From Rhodococcus jostii RHA1 (lineage in GTDB: Bacteria > Actinomycetota > Actinomycetes > Mycobacteriales > Mycobacteriaceae), in the NCBI RefSeq assembly GCF_000014565.1, contig NC_008268.1:124001-188000 (forward strand): a DNA stretch of 64,000 nt, read 5' to 3'. Below the pieces are notes generated by a model. It ran no database searches and was not told where the DNA came from. It was given only the letters and a program-made list of their open reading frames with translations. Below are positions 8,116 through 15,943 of the stretch, one piece after another; within the stretch, counting starts at the first letter, position 1, and each line of letters starts with the position of its first letter. The position numbers and the translations under genes were made by a program.

Positions 8116-8889
8116 TCACCACAGCACCCATTCCGTTGTCCGCATCAGTCTCGCGAGCACCCACGGCGGGAGGATCGCGGCGTCCCGCGGGTCCTCGGAC
8201 AGCGGGAGGATCTGGGTCCGGAATTCGTCGACGGCACCGCGTTTGCGTGCCAGGATCTCGGCGGCCGGGGTCAGCACGCGTATCCGGTTCCAGGGCACCG
8301 CCGGATCGGCGGGCCGGGCCCAGTGCCACATCCAGACCGGATATTCGATCAGTCGGTGACCGGTGATCGAACATGCTGCTGCTGCAGCTCGTCCGGTGGC
8401 TTCGTGATCGGGATGGCCGTCGTCTCGCCAGGTCGCGAGCACCCACACTCTCTCCCCCGCCCCGGAGGTCGCGGTGAGCACGTCGACGAGGCGGGTGGTG
8501 AGTTCGTGCTCGTGCGCGCTCACTCCGCCGTCCGGTATTCCGAGTCGCAGTGGTTCGCCGGCACCCAGCAGTGCTGTCGCCTGGGTCGATTCCGCGATCC
8601 GTGCGACGGCCAGCGCGTCGGGCGACAGGGTCGGCGAGTCCGGGTGGGACGCCGCACCGTCCGTCACCGCCACCACCACGACGGGTATGCCGGCGGCCGC
8701 GGCGGTGGCCATCAGCGCGCCCACGCCGAGTACCTCGTCGTCGGGATGTGGTGCGACGACGACCAACCGGTCGCATTCCGCGAGTGGTACCGGCAGGAAA
8801 CGGGTGGACTCGAGCCACGACTGCCATTCGTCCTCCGGTGTGCCGCGCGCGGCCACGGAGATCTCCCGGAATCTGGTGCCGTTGTCCAC
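8116..8889 (-). CDS. PIG-L family zinc-dependent N-deacetylase
   Basis: This 257-residue LmbE/PIG-L protein has the hallmark metal-binding motif VVVAPHPDDEVLGVGALM at about residues 46-63 and the second zinc ligand segment DDGHPDHEATG near residue 150. The family removes acetyl groups from N-acetylglucosamine conjugates, for example in mycothiol and GPI biosynthesis. The actual conjugate here is unknown. GTG 8889 is preceded by GGGGGAGGA at 6 nt, a strong start, and lies only 2 nt after the acyl-CoA dehydrogenase stop. The downstream methyltransferase begins within 5 nt of this stop, so translation is probably coupled across the operon. Confidence 0.88.
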   Translation of the reverse strand: MDNGTRFREISVAARGTPEDEWQSWLESTRFLPVPLAECDRLVVVAPHPDDEVLGVGALMATAAAAGIPVVVVAVTDGAASHPDSPTLSPDALAVARIAESTQATALLGAGEPLRLGIPDGGVSAHEHELTTRLVDVLTATSGAGERVWVLATWRDDGHPDHEATGRAAAAACSITGHRLIEYPVWMWHWARPADPAVPWNRIRVLTPAAEILARKRGAVDEFRTQILPLSEDPRDAAILPPWVLARLMRTTEWVLW

Positions 8890-8891
8890 TG

Positions 8892-9857
8892 TCAGTCCTC
8901 CCCCGCGACGAGTGCGCCGAGTGCCGCGAGATCGCGCTCGGCGTGGGATTGCCGGATGTAGACGAGCAGGTCCGCGACGTTGCGGGCATGGTCGGCATCC
9001 GTCGCGAGCGGCGCGGCGCCCAGCGCCCGGCCGACGCGGTCGATCACCTCGCTCGCGGTCCGTTCGATCAGCGCCCGCACCCGGAACGCGCGCACCTGGG
9101 CGGATCTCCGGTCGAGGGGATTCGCGTCCACCTCCCCGGCCGCCGATTCGAGTGCCCATCGTGCCGCGCTGACGGCGACGTCGATCGCGCCGAGGTGCGC
9201 GAGCTGGTGACCGTCCGTGCGGCCACTCCGGGCCCGCACCCGCAGCGGTTCCGCGACGGCGAGTGCGCCCCCGAACCAGCAGGCCGCCACCCCGATGCCG
9301 CCGTGCCAGAACCCGGGACGGTCGAGGTACTCGTCGGGCGCGCCGACCGGTCGTGCGGGAACGCCGTCGAACGTCACCGACTCGGTGTCGGTGGCCGCCA
9401 TGCCCGGATTTCGCCAGCCGCCGCGGCCCGCCGTGACCCCCGGTTCCCGCAGATCGACGGCGAACAGGCGGGGTTGCTCGTCGACTCGCGCCGTGACCAG
9501 GGCGTGCGTGCACATCGACGCCCCGGAGCACCATGCCTTCGTCCCCCGCAGGCGCCACCCGGCAGCGTCGTGGGACGCGTGCAGGACGGGGTGCGGTGGC
9601 TCGCTGGCCCACACGCCCCAGAATTCGTTCCGGCCGGCGCGGGTGCCGTCGACTTCGGCGAGGATTGCGTCCGCGTCGGCGTGTGCCTCGAGGAGCCGGC
9701 CGACCGAGAGGTCGTGGCGGCACCATTGCGTCAGCCGGGCCCACCGGGCTGCGGTCGAGCCGCCGCCGGGCAGCGGCAGTTCCGCGTCCCCCGAACCGAT
9801 GATCGCCCGCACTGCGGCGTCGGTGGGGCTGCTGTCGTGGGTGACGTCGGTGCTCAT
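8892..9857 (-). CDS. Acyl-CoA dehydrogenase-like flavoprotein
   Basis: This 321-residue protein has the acyl-CoA dehydrogenase order: an N-terminal helical part, a middle beta domain with the substrate/FAD segment (LRGTKAWCSGASMCTHALVTA), and a C-terminal four-helix part (residues about 190-321). It is shorter than the usual 380 or so residues, mainly at the N-terminus. The usual catalytic Glu cannot be placed with confidence, so dehydrogenation of a CoA or carrier-bound acyl group is only inferred. Its ATG overlaps the TGA of the glycosyltransferase gene (ATGA), and its own stop is 2 nt before the deacetylase start. Confidence 0.8.
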   Translation of the reverse strand: MSTDVTHDSSPTDAAVRAIIGSGDAELPLPGGGSTAARWARLTQWCRHDLSVGRLLEAHADADAILAEVDGTRAGRNEFWGVWASEPPHPVLHASHDAAGWRLRGTKAWCSGASMCTHALVTARVDEQPRLFAVDLREPGVTAGRGGWRNPGMAATDTESVTFDGVPARPVGAPDEYLDRPGFWHGGIGVAACWFGGALAVAEPLRVRARSGRTDGHQLAHLGAIDVAVSAARWALESAAGEVDANPLDRRSAQVRAFRVRALIERTASEVIDRVGRALGAAPLATDADHARNVADLLVYIRQSHAERDLAALGALVAGED

Positions 9858-10519
9858 CGGTCCTGCAGTCCTTCGAGGTACGTGGCGAAACCTTGCGGCG
9901 CTCGGGCGTCGGCTCGCGCCGATGTCTCCACCGGGGCATCGATACTCCACACCACGTTCGCTCCCCGCTCGACCATCCGCTGCACCAGATCCACGTCTTC
10001 GTGCGCGGGCAGTGCGGCGAACCCTCCCGCCGCCCGATACAGGTCCGCCGAGAATCCGAGGGACGCGCCGTGCACGTGCCCGTGGGCGGAGCCGGACCGG
10101 TAGGCGCTGCCGTACCGCGACCGGACATGGTCGGGCCACCCCGACCAGTCGGTCACCGCCACCGTGCCCGCCACCAACTGCGCCCCTCGACGCGCGTGCT
10201 GCAGGTGGGACGACAGCCAGTGCGCGGGGACGCGCGAGTCGGCGTCCGTCGTGGCGAACCACTCGTGGGGGCGCGGGGCGACCGACTCGAAACCCGCACG
10301 CCGGGCCGCTCCGACGTTCCGCGCACCCAGGATCACGACGTCGACACCCGCCCTGCGGACGACGGCTTCGCTGCCGTCGGTGCACCCGTCGAGCACCACT
10401 ACCGTCGTGACCGGCACGGACACGGCCCGGGCGGCGGTATGGAGGCCCTCCAGGCAGCGCGGCAGCAGCGCTTCCTCGTCGTGGGCGGGCACGACCACCG
10501 TGATGTGCTCGACGCGCAT
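9854..10519 (-). CDS. GT2-family glycosyltransferase
   Basis: This 221-residue family 2 glycosyltransferase has the nucleotide-sugar motif VVVPAHDEEALLPRCL at the N-terminus, VVLDGCTDGS, the metal-binding DxD in ATTDADSRVP at about residue 92, and the acceptor-side motif LPAHEDVDLVQRM near residue 180. No membrane helix is seen, so it should act in the cytosol on a soluble or membrane-surface acceptor. It is the first gene of the four-gene operon. The ATG at 10519 stands right at the start of the fold (MRVEHITVVVPA). The donor sugar cannot be read from sequence; a UDP-amino sugar would fit the deacetylase and methyltransferase downstream (inference). Confidence 0.87.
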   Translation of the reverse strand: MRVEHITVVVPAHDEEALLPRCLEGLHTAARAVSVPVTTVVVLDGCTDGSEAVVRRAGVDVVILGARNVGAARRAGFESVAPRPHEWFATTDADSRVPAHWLSSHLQHARRGAQLVAGTVAVTDWSGWPDHVRSRYGSAYRSGSAHGHVHGASLGFSADLYRAAGGFAALPAHEDVDLVQRMVERGANVVWSIDAPVETSARADARAPQGFATYLEGLQDR

Positions 10520-10574
10520 GACGTCCCTTCCTGATCACTCACTGTTTCGGGTTCAACAAGTACCCAGTCCGTCG

Positions 10575-11256
10575 TCAGGGGAACCACGATCGTTCGGCGT
10601 TGCCGACGGCGACATCGGGGCCGTCGACGATCCGGTCCAACAGCACCCACGACAGTTCGACGGTCAAGTTCGGGTGCCGCAGCAAAAGTTCGCGGACCAG
10701 GTCCAACTGTCCGTTGGGGCCCACCCGGCGGGACACCCCTGCGTGACACCACACGACGGAGGTCGACCGATGCCGTTCGAGAGCTCGCTCGAGCGCGCCG
10801 ATGTATTCGTGCCGCCCTGGCAGCCCCATCGACGCGGAATCGTGGTGGATCGAGATCGGCACCTCCTTCTCGGAGCAGAAGTCGAGGACGTCGTCCATCG
10901 CTGCGTGATCGGGAGAGGGTACTTCGCCGACGGTGAGACTCGTGAGGTCGTCGTGGCGGAACATCACCTCACCGACACCGGCCCAGCGACCGGTGCGGTT
11001 CCACACGAATTCGATCCGACCGCGAGGGCGATCGGTGGGATCGAACCCGCAGACGAGCGGCGCCACCGTCAACCGGCCGTCCGATTCGAGTTCGGGTAGC
11101 AGATCGAGGACGATGGCGTCGGTCAGCGAGTGGTAATGGCACGGCCCGCTGCACGCCGGCCCCGACCAAGCTGTCTCGCAAATCGGTCACAGCCGCGGGA
11201 TGCTGAAGAAAGTCCACCAGATGTACGTGCGTGTCGATCCACTGAGCAGACGCCAT
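10575..11256 (-). pseudogene. Broken metal-dependent amidohydrolase
   Basis: The ATG at 11256 opens a frame with the metal-binding strand WIDTHVHLVDFLQHP of the amidohydrolase/TIM-barrel superfamily and continues to about position 11130. From about 11150 down to the stop at 10575 the family sequence continues in another frame: CHYHSLTDAIVLDLLPELE, then VAPLVCGFDPTDR, ISIHHDSASMG and VVWCHAGVSRR. The two parts overlap between about 11110 and 11160, and the family segment expected there appears to be missing, so a deletion changed the frame. The 3' end also stops early, soon after LSWVLLDRIV, before the distal metal-binding Asp region. The product is probably non-functional. A sequencing error could explain a frameshift but not the missing segments. 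Confidence 0.7.
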
Positions 11257-11331
11257 ATCGTCCGATATACCAGCAATTCCCGAGTCGGCCGACTGTGATT
11301 CGGGATCAGTGCCCGCGGGTAACCTCCCGCC

Positions 11332-11859
11332 ATGAATGTCGCGGACAGCCCCCGCTACCGGAAGATCACCCTCACCGTGGACGGTGAGGAACGAAACCTC
11401 GAAGTCGACACCCGCACGACGCTGCTCGACGCGCTCCGCGACCACCTCGGGGTGACCGCGCCGAAGAAGGGCTGCGACCACGGCCAGTGCGGCTCGTGCA
11501 CCGTCCTCCTCGACGGCAGACGATCCACGTCCTGCCTCACATTCGCCGTCGCTCACCACGGGGAACGCGTCGTCACCGCACACGGACTGGCCGACGGCGA
11601 GGTGCTGCATGCCGTTCAGCAGGCGTTCGTCGAGCAGGACGGACTGCAGTGCGGTTACTGCACGCCCGGTCAGATCTGTTCGGTGATCGGGATGCTCGAC
11701 GAGTTCCTGGCCCTGCACCCGAGCGCCGTCACCGAGAACCTGACCGCTCCGCCCGAACTCACCGACGACGAGATACGCGAGCGGATGAACGGAAACCTCT
11801 GCCGGTGCGGCGCGTATCCGAACATCCTCGCGGCGATCAGGCAGGCGGCGGAGGCGTGA
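11332..11859 (+). CDS. Molybdenum hydroxylase 2Fe-2S subunit (PaoA-like)
   Basis: This 175-residue small subunit of the xanthine-oxidase family carries both [2Fe-2S] clusters. The plant-ferredoxin-type site is KGCDHGQCGSCTVLLDG, with a fourth Cys in STSC. The helical-bundle site is LQCGYCTPGQ plus NLCRCGAYPN. It passes electrons from the Mo-cofactor subunit to the FAD subunit. Unlike E. coli PaoA there is no twin-arginine leader, so the complex should be cytoplasmic. ATG 11332 follows a G-rich stretch. Its TGA overlaps the GTG start of the next gene (GTGA), the first of two coupled junctions in the operon. Confidence 0.92.
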   Translation: MNVADSPRYRKITLTVDGEERNLEVDTRTTLLDALRDHLGVTAPKKGCDHGQCGSCTVLLDGRRSTSCLTFAVAHHGERVVTAHGLADGEVLHAVQQAFVEQDGLQCGYCTPGQICSVIGMLDEFLALHPSAVTENLTAPPELTDDEIRERMNGNLCRCGAYPNILAAIRQAAEA

Positions 11860-12848
11860 TTCCCTTCGACTACGAGCGGGCCACCGACGTCGACAGTGCC
11901 GTCGCCACGGTCACGGGTGACCCGCGGGCGTCGTTCCTCGCCGGCGGCACCAACCTCGTCGACCACATGAAGCTCGGGGTCGCGCGCCCGCATCTCCTCG
12001 TCGATGTGAGCCGGCTTCCCCTGGGCGACGTCGTCGAACTCCCGGACGGCGGGCTCCGAATCGGGGCGGCCGTCCGCAACAGCGACCTCGCCGCTCACGA
12101 CGTCGTCCGCGCCCGGTACCCGATGCTGTCGCGCGCCCTCCTCTCCGGTGCGTCGGGCCAGCTGCGCAACCTCGCGACCACGGCGGGAAATCTGCTTCAG
12201 CGGACTCGCTGCGTGTACTTCCAGGACGTCACGACGCCCTGCAACAAGCGGGAGCCCGGCACCGGGTGTTCCGCGATCGGCGGTTACGTCCGCTACCACG
12301 CCATTCTCGGTGCCTCGGAGCACTGCGTCGCGGTGCACCCGTCCGACATGGCCGTCGCGATGACGGCGCTCGACGGTGTCGTGGTGGTGCGCGGCGCCGA
12401 CGGTGAACGGCGAATCCCGCTGAGCGAGTTCTACCGGCTTCCCGGGGACCGGCCCGACCGCGACACCGTCCTCGCGCACGGTGATCTCGTGACGGCCGTG
12501 GAGCTGCCCCCGCCGCCTTCCGGGAACCGGTCCGCGTACCGGAAGGTGCGTGACCGTGCCTCCTTCGCGTTCGCAGTGGTGTCGGTGGCCGCCGAGCTGA
12601 CGATCGGGGATACGTCGATCACGTCGGCGCGGGTCGCGCTCGGTGGGGTCGCGCACCGACCCTGGCGTGCCACGCTCGCCGAGGAGGTCCTCGTCGGGTC
12701 GCCGCCCACGGAGGCCACGTACACCGAGGCCGCTGCAGCGGAACTCGCTGCGGCACAACCGCTTCCTGGAAACGAATTCAAGGTTGCACTGACCCGGCGG
12801 GTGCTGGCGTCGGTACTTCGTTCCCTCGCCGAGGAGGCGCGCCGATGA
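11856..12848 (+). CDS. Molybdenum hydroxylase FAD subunit with 4Cys insert (PaoB-like)
   Basis: This 330-residue middle subunit binds FAD through FLAGGTNLVDHMKLG and the later ATTAGNLLQRTR segment of the CO-dehydrogenase flavoprotein family. An insert of roughly 40 residues has four cysteines in the order RCVYFQD, PCNKREPG, GCSAIGG and EHCVAVHPSDM. This matches the segment that holds the unusual [4Fe-4S] cluster in E. coli PaoB and sets the protein apart from ordinary xanthine dehydrogenase FAD subunits. GTG 11856 overlaps the previous stop, and the next ATG overlaps this gene's TGA (ATGA). The partner subunits are the flanking genes. Confidence 0.92.
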   Translation: MIPFDYERATDVDSAVATVTGDPRASFLAGGTNLVDHMKLGVARPHLLVDVSRLPLGDVVELPDGGLRIGAAVRNSDLAAHDVVRARYPMLSRALLSGASGQLRNLATTAGNLLQRTRCVYFQDVTTPCNKREPGTGCSAIGGYVRYHAILGASEHCVAVHPSDMAVAMTALDGVVVVRGADGERRIPLSEFYRLPGDRPDRDTVLAHGDLVTAVELPPPPSGNRSAYRKVRDRASFAFAVVSVAAELTIGDTSITSARVALGGVAHRPWRATLAEEVLVGSPPTEATYTEAAAAELAAAQPLPGNEFKVALTRRVLASVLRSLAEEARR

Positions 12849-14941
12849 CCCTCGTCGATCCGAAGGTGATCGGAACCTCCGCCGAACGGCTGGACGCCCA
12901 CGACAAGGTGACCGGCACGGCGCTGTACGCGTTCGAGTACCCGGTGGACGAGCCGACCTATCTGCACCCGATCCTGTCGACGATCGGACGCGGCCGGGTC
13001 ACGGCGATGCACACGGCCGACGCGGAAGCCCTGGACGGGGTGCTCGCGGTCCTGACGGTGTTCGATGCGCCCCGCCTCGCGGACACCTCGGACGGTGAAC
13101 TCGCGATCCTGCAGGACGCCGAGGTTCATTTCCGCGGCCAATTCGTGGGTGCGGTGGTGGCGGAGTCACCGGAAGTCGCCCGCCACGGCGCGAGCCTCGT
13201 GCGCGTCGACTACGACGTGGAATCCCACGACACCGACTTCCGTTCCGGTAGGGGCGATCTGTACACCCCCGAGGATGTCAACGCGGGATTCCCGACCGAC
13301 ACCGAGGACGGCGACGTCGACGCGGCACTTTCCGCCGCCGCGGTCACGGTCGATCAGGTGTACTCCACCGCGATGGAACACAACAACCCGATGGAACCGC
13401 ACGCCGCCATCGCCCGGTGGACCCCAGGCGGCAGCGGACCGGTTCTGACGCTGCACGATTCGACCCAGGGCGTCCACTCCGTGCGGCAGACGCTCGCACC
13501 GCTGTTCGGACTCGAAGTCGAGCAGATGCGGGTGATCGCCCCGTACGTCGGCGGCGGCTTCGGCTCCAAAGGACTGCCGCACGCGCACGACGTGCTCGTG
13601 GTGATGGCGGCGCAGCGGGTGGAAGGCCGGCCGGTGAAGTTCGCGCTCACCCGGCAGCAGATGTTCGCCCTCTCCGCGTATCGCACGCCGACGGTGCAGC
13701 ACATCCGGCTCGGGGCGGACGCCGACGGACGGCTGACCGCGCTCTCCCACGAGGCGGTCGTGCAGTCCGCGAAGATCAAGGAGTTCGCCGAACAGGCGGC
13801 GGTCCCGTCGCGGCTGATGTACTCCACGCCCACCCGGTACACCACCCACCGTCTCGCGTCCCTCGACGTGCCCGCCCCCTCCTGGATGCGTGCCCCCGGC
13901 GAGACCCCGGGCATGTTCGCGGCCGAGGTGGCGATGGACGAACTGGCCGAAGCTTGCGGGCTCGACCCGATCGAATTGCGGATCCGCAACGAACCCGAGG
14001 TCGACCCGAGTACCGGCCGCCCGTGGTCGGGGCGGCGCCTCACCGACTGTCTGCGGGAAGGCGCCCGGCGTTTCGGGTGGGCGGACCGCGACGCGACGGC
14101 GCGGGCCCGGTCGGACTCGCAGTGGCAGGTGGGGATGGGCGTCGCGTCCGCGACGTATCCAGCCAACACGTCACCCGGATCGGTTGCCCGGATCGTGTAC
14201 GACTCCGACGGCACGTACACCGTGCAGATCGGGTCGGTCGACATCGGTACCGGCGCGTGGACCGCGCTCACCCAGATCGCCGCCGACGCGCTGGGCTGCC
14301 CGCTGGACGCGATCGTCCTGCAGATCGGTGACACGAATCTTCCGTCGGCGACCGTCGCAGGCGGCTCCACGGGAACCAGTTCCTGGGGCAGTGCGATCGT
14401 CGCGGCGGCCCGCGCGTTCCGGGACGCGCACGGCACGTCCCCCGACCCGGGGGCGGAGGCGCGTGCGGGGACGCCCGACAACCCCGACGCGGAAAAGTTC
14501 GCACTCCATTCGTTCGGTGCCCACTTCGTGGAGGCGCACGTCCACCGCGATTCCTGCGAGATCCGTGTCGAACGCATGCTCGGGGTGTTCGCGATCGGCC
14601 GGGTGATCAACGCCCGCACCGTTCGATCGCAACTCCTCGGCGGGATGACGATGGGGATCTCGATGGCGCTGCACGAGAGCAGCGTGAACGACCCCCGGTT
14701 CGGTCACGTCGTGACCCAGGACCTTGCCTCCTATCACGTCAGCACCCACGCCGACATCAGGTACCTCGACGCGGTGTGCCTCGACGACGTCGACGAGCAC
14801 GCCAATCCGATGGGATCGAAGGGCGCCGGTGAGATCGGCATCGTCGGGGCCGCGGCCGCGGTGGCGAACGCTGTCCGTCACGCCACCGGGGTGCGGGTCC
14901 GGAAGGCGCCGATCCACCTGGACGACCTACTGCCCGGGTGA
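12845..14941 (+). CDS. Molybdenum hydroxylase Mo-cofactor subunit (PaoC-like)
   Basis: This 698-residue catalytic subunit binds molybdopterin (probably the cytosine dinucleotide form) and hydroxylates an aldehyde or N-heterocycle using water. Visible landmarks are PYVGGGFGSKG, a Mo-cofactor loop at about residue 235; APSWMRAPGETPGMFA, where related enzymes read RAPG; the Q-rich GSVDIGTGAWTAL segment; AGGSTGTSSWGS; and the catalytic Glu in GSKGAGEIGIVGAA near residue 670. The substrate is unknown; PaoABC homology suggests aldehydes. No XdhC/PaoD-type sulfuration chaperone gene lies next to it, so that function must come from elsewhere. It converges with the small gene at 14952 after 10 bp. Confidence 0.92.
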   Translation: MTLVDPKVIGTSAERLDAHDKVTGTALYAFEYPVDEPTYLHPILSTIGRGRVTAMHTADAEALDGVLAVLTVFDAPRLADTSDGELAILQDAEVHFRGQFVGAVVAESPEVARHGASLVRVDYDVESHDTDFRSGRGDLYTPEDVNAGFPTDTEDGDVDAALSAAAVTVDQVYSTAMEHNNPMEPHAAIARWTPGGSGPVLTLHDSTQGVHSVRQTLAPLFGLEVEQMRVIAPYVGGGFGSKGLPHAHDVLVVMAAQRVEGRPVKFALTRQQMFALSAYRTPTVQHIRLGADADGRLTALSHEAVVQSAKIKEFAEQAAVPSRLMYSTPTRYTTHRLASLDVPAPSWMRAPGETPGMFAAEVAMDELAEACGLDPIELRIRNEPEVDPSTGRPWSGRRLTDCLREGARRFGWADRDATARARSDSQWQVGMGVASATYPANTSPGSVARIVYDSDGTYTVQIGSVDIGTGAWTALTQIAADALGCPLDAIVLQIGDTNLPSATVAGGSTGTSSWGSAIVAAARAFRDAHGTSPDPGAEARAGTPDNPDAEKFALHSFGAHFVEAHVHRDSCEIRVERMLGVFAIGRVINARTVRSQLLGGMTMGISMALHESSVNDPRFGHVVTQDLASYHVSTHADIRYLDAVCLDDVDEHANPMGSKGAGEIGIVGAAAAVANAVRHATGVRVRKAPIHLDDLLPG

Positions 14942-14951
14942 TCGACCGGGG

Positions 14952-15272
14952 CTACTGCACGCCCCACGCCTGCGCGAGGGACGTGCGCAGGTGACTTTTC
15001 ATCGCACGGATCTTCTGGACATCGGTGGACTTCGGTGCGAGTCCCTCGAATACGAGTTCCATGAAGCGTCGGCGGCTGACACCGAATCGCTCCAGCAGTT
15101 CCGCCGCGCTGGCACCACCGAACGGTGCCCACTGGATCGCGAAGCTGATCATCCACCGGGCATCCGAGCTCACCGAGTGCATCTGCGCGAGCAGATCGCA
15201 TCGGCGAAGCGCCAGGCGCAGCCAATCGGTGCCGAACGCTTCCTCCGGTTCCTCTGTGGTCTGGGTCGTCAT
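14952..15272 (-). CDS. Small helical protein next to DUF35 gene
   Basis: This 106-residue protein is predicted to be mostly helical, with WLRLALRRCDLLAQMH, ISFAIQWAPFGGASAAELLERFG, which looks like a helix-turn-helix-type pair, and VSRRRFMELVFEG. It resembles small actinobacterial DNA-binding-like proteins such as the DUF3263 type only loosely. It begins 5 nt after the stop of the DUF35 gene, so the two are one transcript. The start ATG 15272 was chosen for that spacing. Function is not recognised. Confidence 0.6.
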   Translation of the reverse strand: MTTQTTEEPEEAFGTDWLRLALRRCDLLAQMHSVSSDARWMISFAIQWAPFGGASAAELLERFGVSRRRFMELVFEGLAPKSTDVQKIRAMKSHLRTSLAQAWGVQ

Positions 15273-15277
15273 GCCGC

Positions 15278-15667
15278 TCACCGCTGACCGGCGGAGCGGA
15301 CCGCGAACACCGGCAACTGTTCCGCCGTCGACGCGGGACGGAACTCGACGCGAACCGGACAGTCGGACGGTGCCGGGACGTCGCCGTCGATCCAGGTGTA
15401 CACCCACGGCCCCTCGTCGAGTTCGACGATCGCGATCGTGCAGGGGACGAGACCACGGTCGGTCTCGTTCACTTCACGGTGGACCACCTTCGAGGACACG
15501 ATCGATCCGACGCCGCACGACGGGACCCGCTCGAGGTTCGAACCCTGACACGCGGAGCAGGTGGCCATCAACGGCGCGAGCAGGGTCGTGCAGTTGAGGC
15601 AGCGCTGGATCATCAGTTCGCACTTCTGGGCAAGTCCCTGCCAGCGGGTCATGCCGTCCGTGGTCAT
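15278..15667 (-). CDS. DUF35 zinc-ribbon/OB-fold protein
   Basis: This 129-residue protein has an N-terminal rubredoxin-like zinc ribbon with two CxxC pairs (QRCLNCTTLL and ATCSACQGSN), then an OB-fold with VGSIVSSKVVHR and VPCTIAIVELDEGPWVYTWI. DUF35 proteins usually form a complex with a thiolase-like partner and act on acyl-CoA substrates, for example in sterol side-chain degradation. No thiolase gene is adjacent here, so the partner would be elsewhere. ATG 15667 is preceded by GGGGGTGA at a suitable distance; an in-frame upstream start at 15739 is less likely because the fold begins later. Convergent and regulatory signals were not seen. Confidence 0.82.
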   Translation of the reverse strand: MTTDGMTRWQGLAQKCELMIQRCLNCTTLLAPLMATCSACQGSNLERVPSCGVGSIVSSKVVHREVNETDRGLVPCTIAIVELDEGPWVYTWIDGDVPAPSDCPVRVEFRPASTAEQLPVFAVRSAGQR

Positions 15668-15943
15668 GCCGTCACCCCCGTGAATTCCTGCCCCACCACG
15701 TCGTCTGCCATTCGGTTTCCCCCGATCCACACAAGACACCGGTCGGTGTGCGCCCGACGGAGAATCGGGGGCCGTGGAAGTTGGGGGTCGGGCTTTCGGT
15801 GTGTTCGGGGATCAGTGGGCATCGGGGGGCCTCGGTCTGGAGCCGGATTGGGGGGACGCGTATGAGCATCCCGTCCGCGGCGGGGAAGTACAGCGGCTGA
15901 ACGACCCGGGGACATACCTATTTCGTCCCGTGCGGGTGGCGGG

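Noticed and set aside
15668..15943. Small genes between the DUF35 gene and the LuxR regulator
   Set aside because: Open frames exist on both strands but are proline- or glycine-rich without start signals; treated as spacer.
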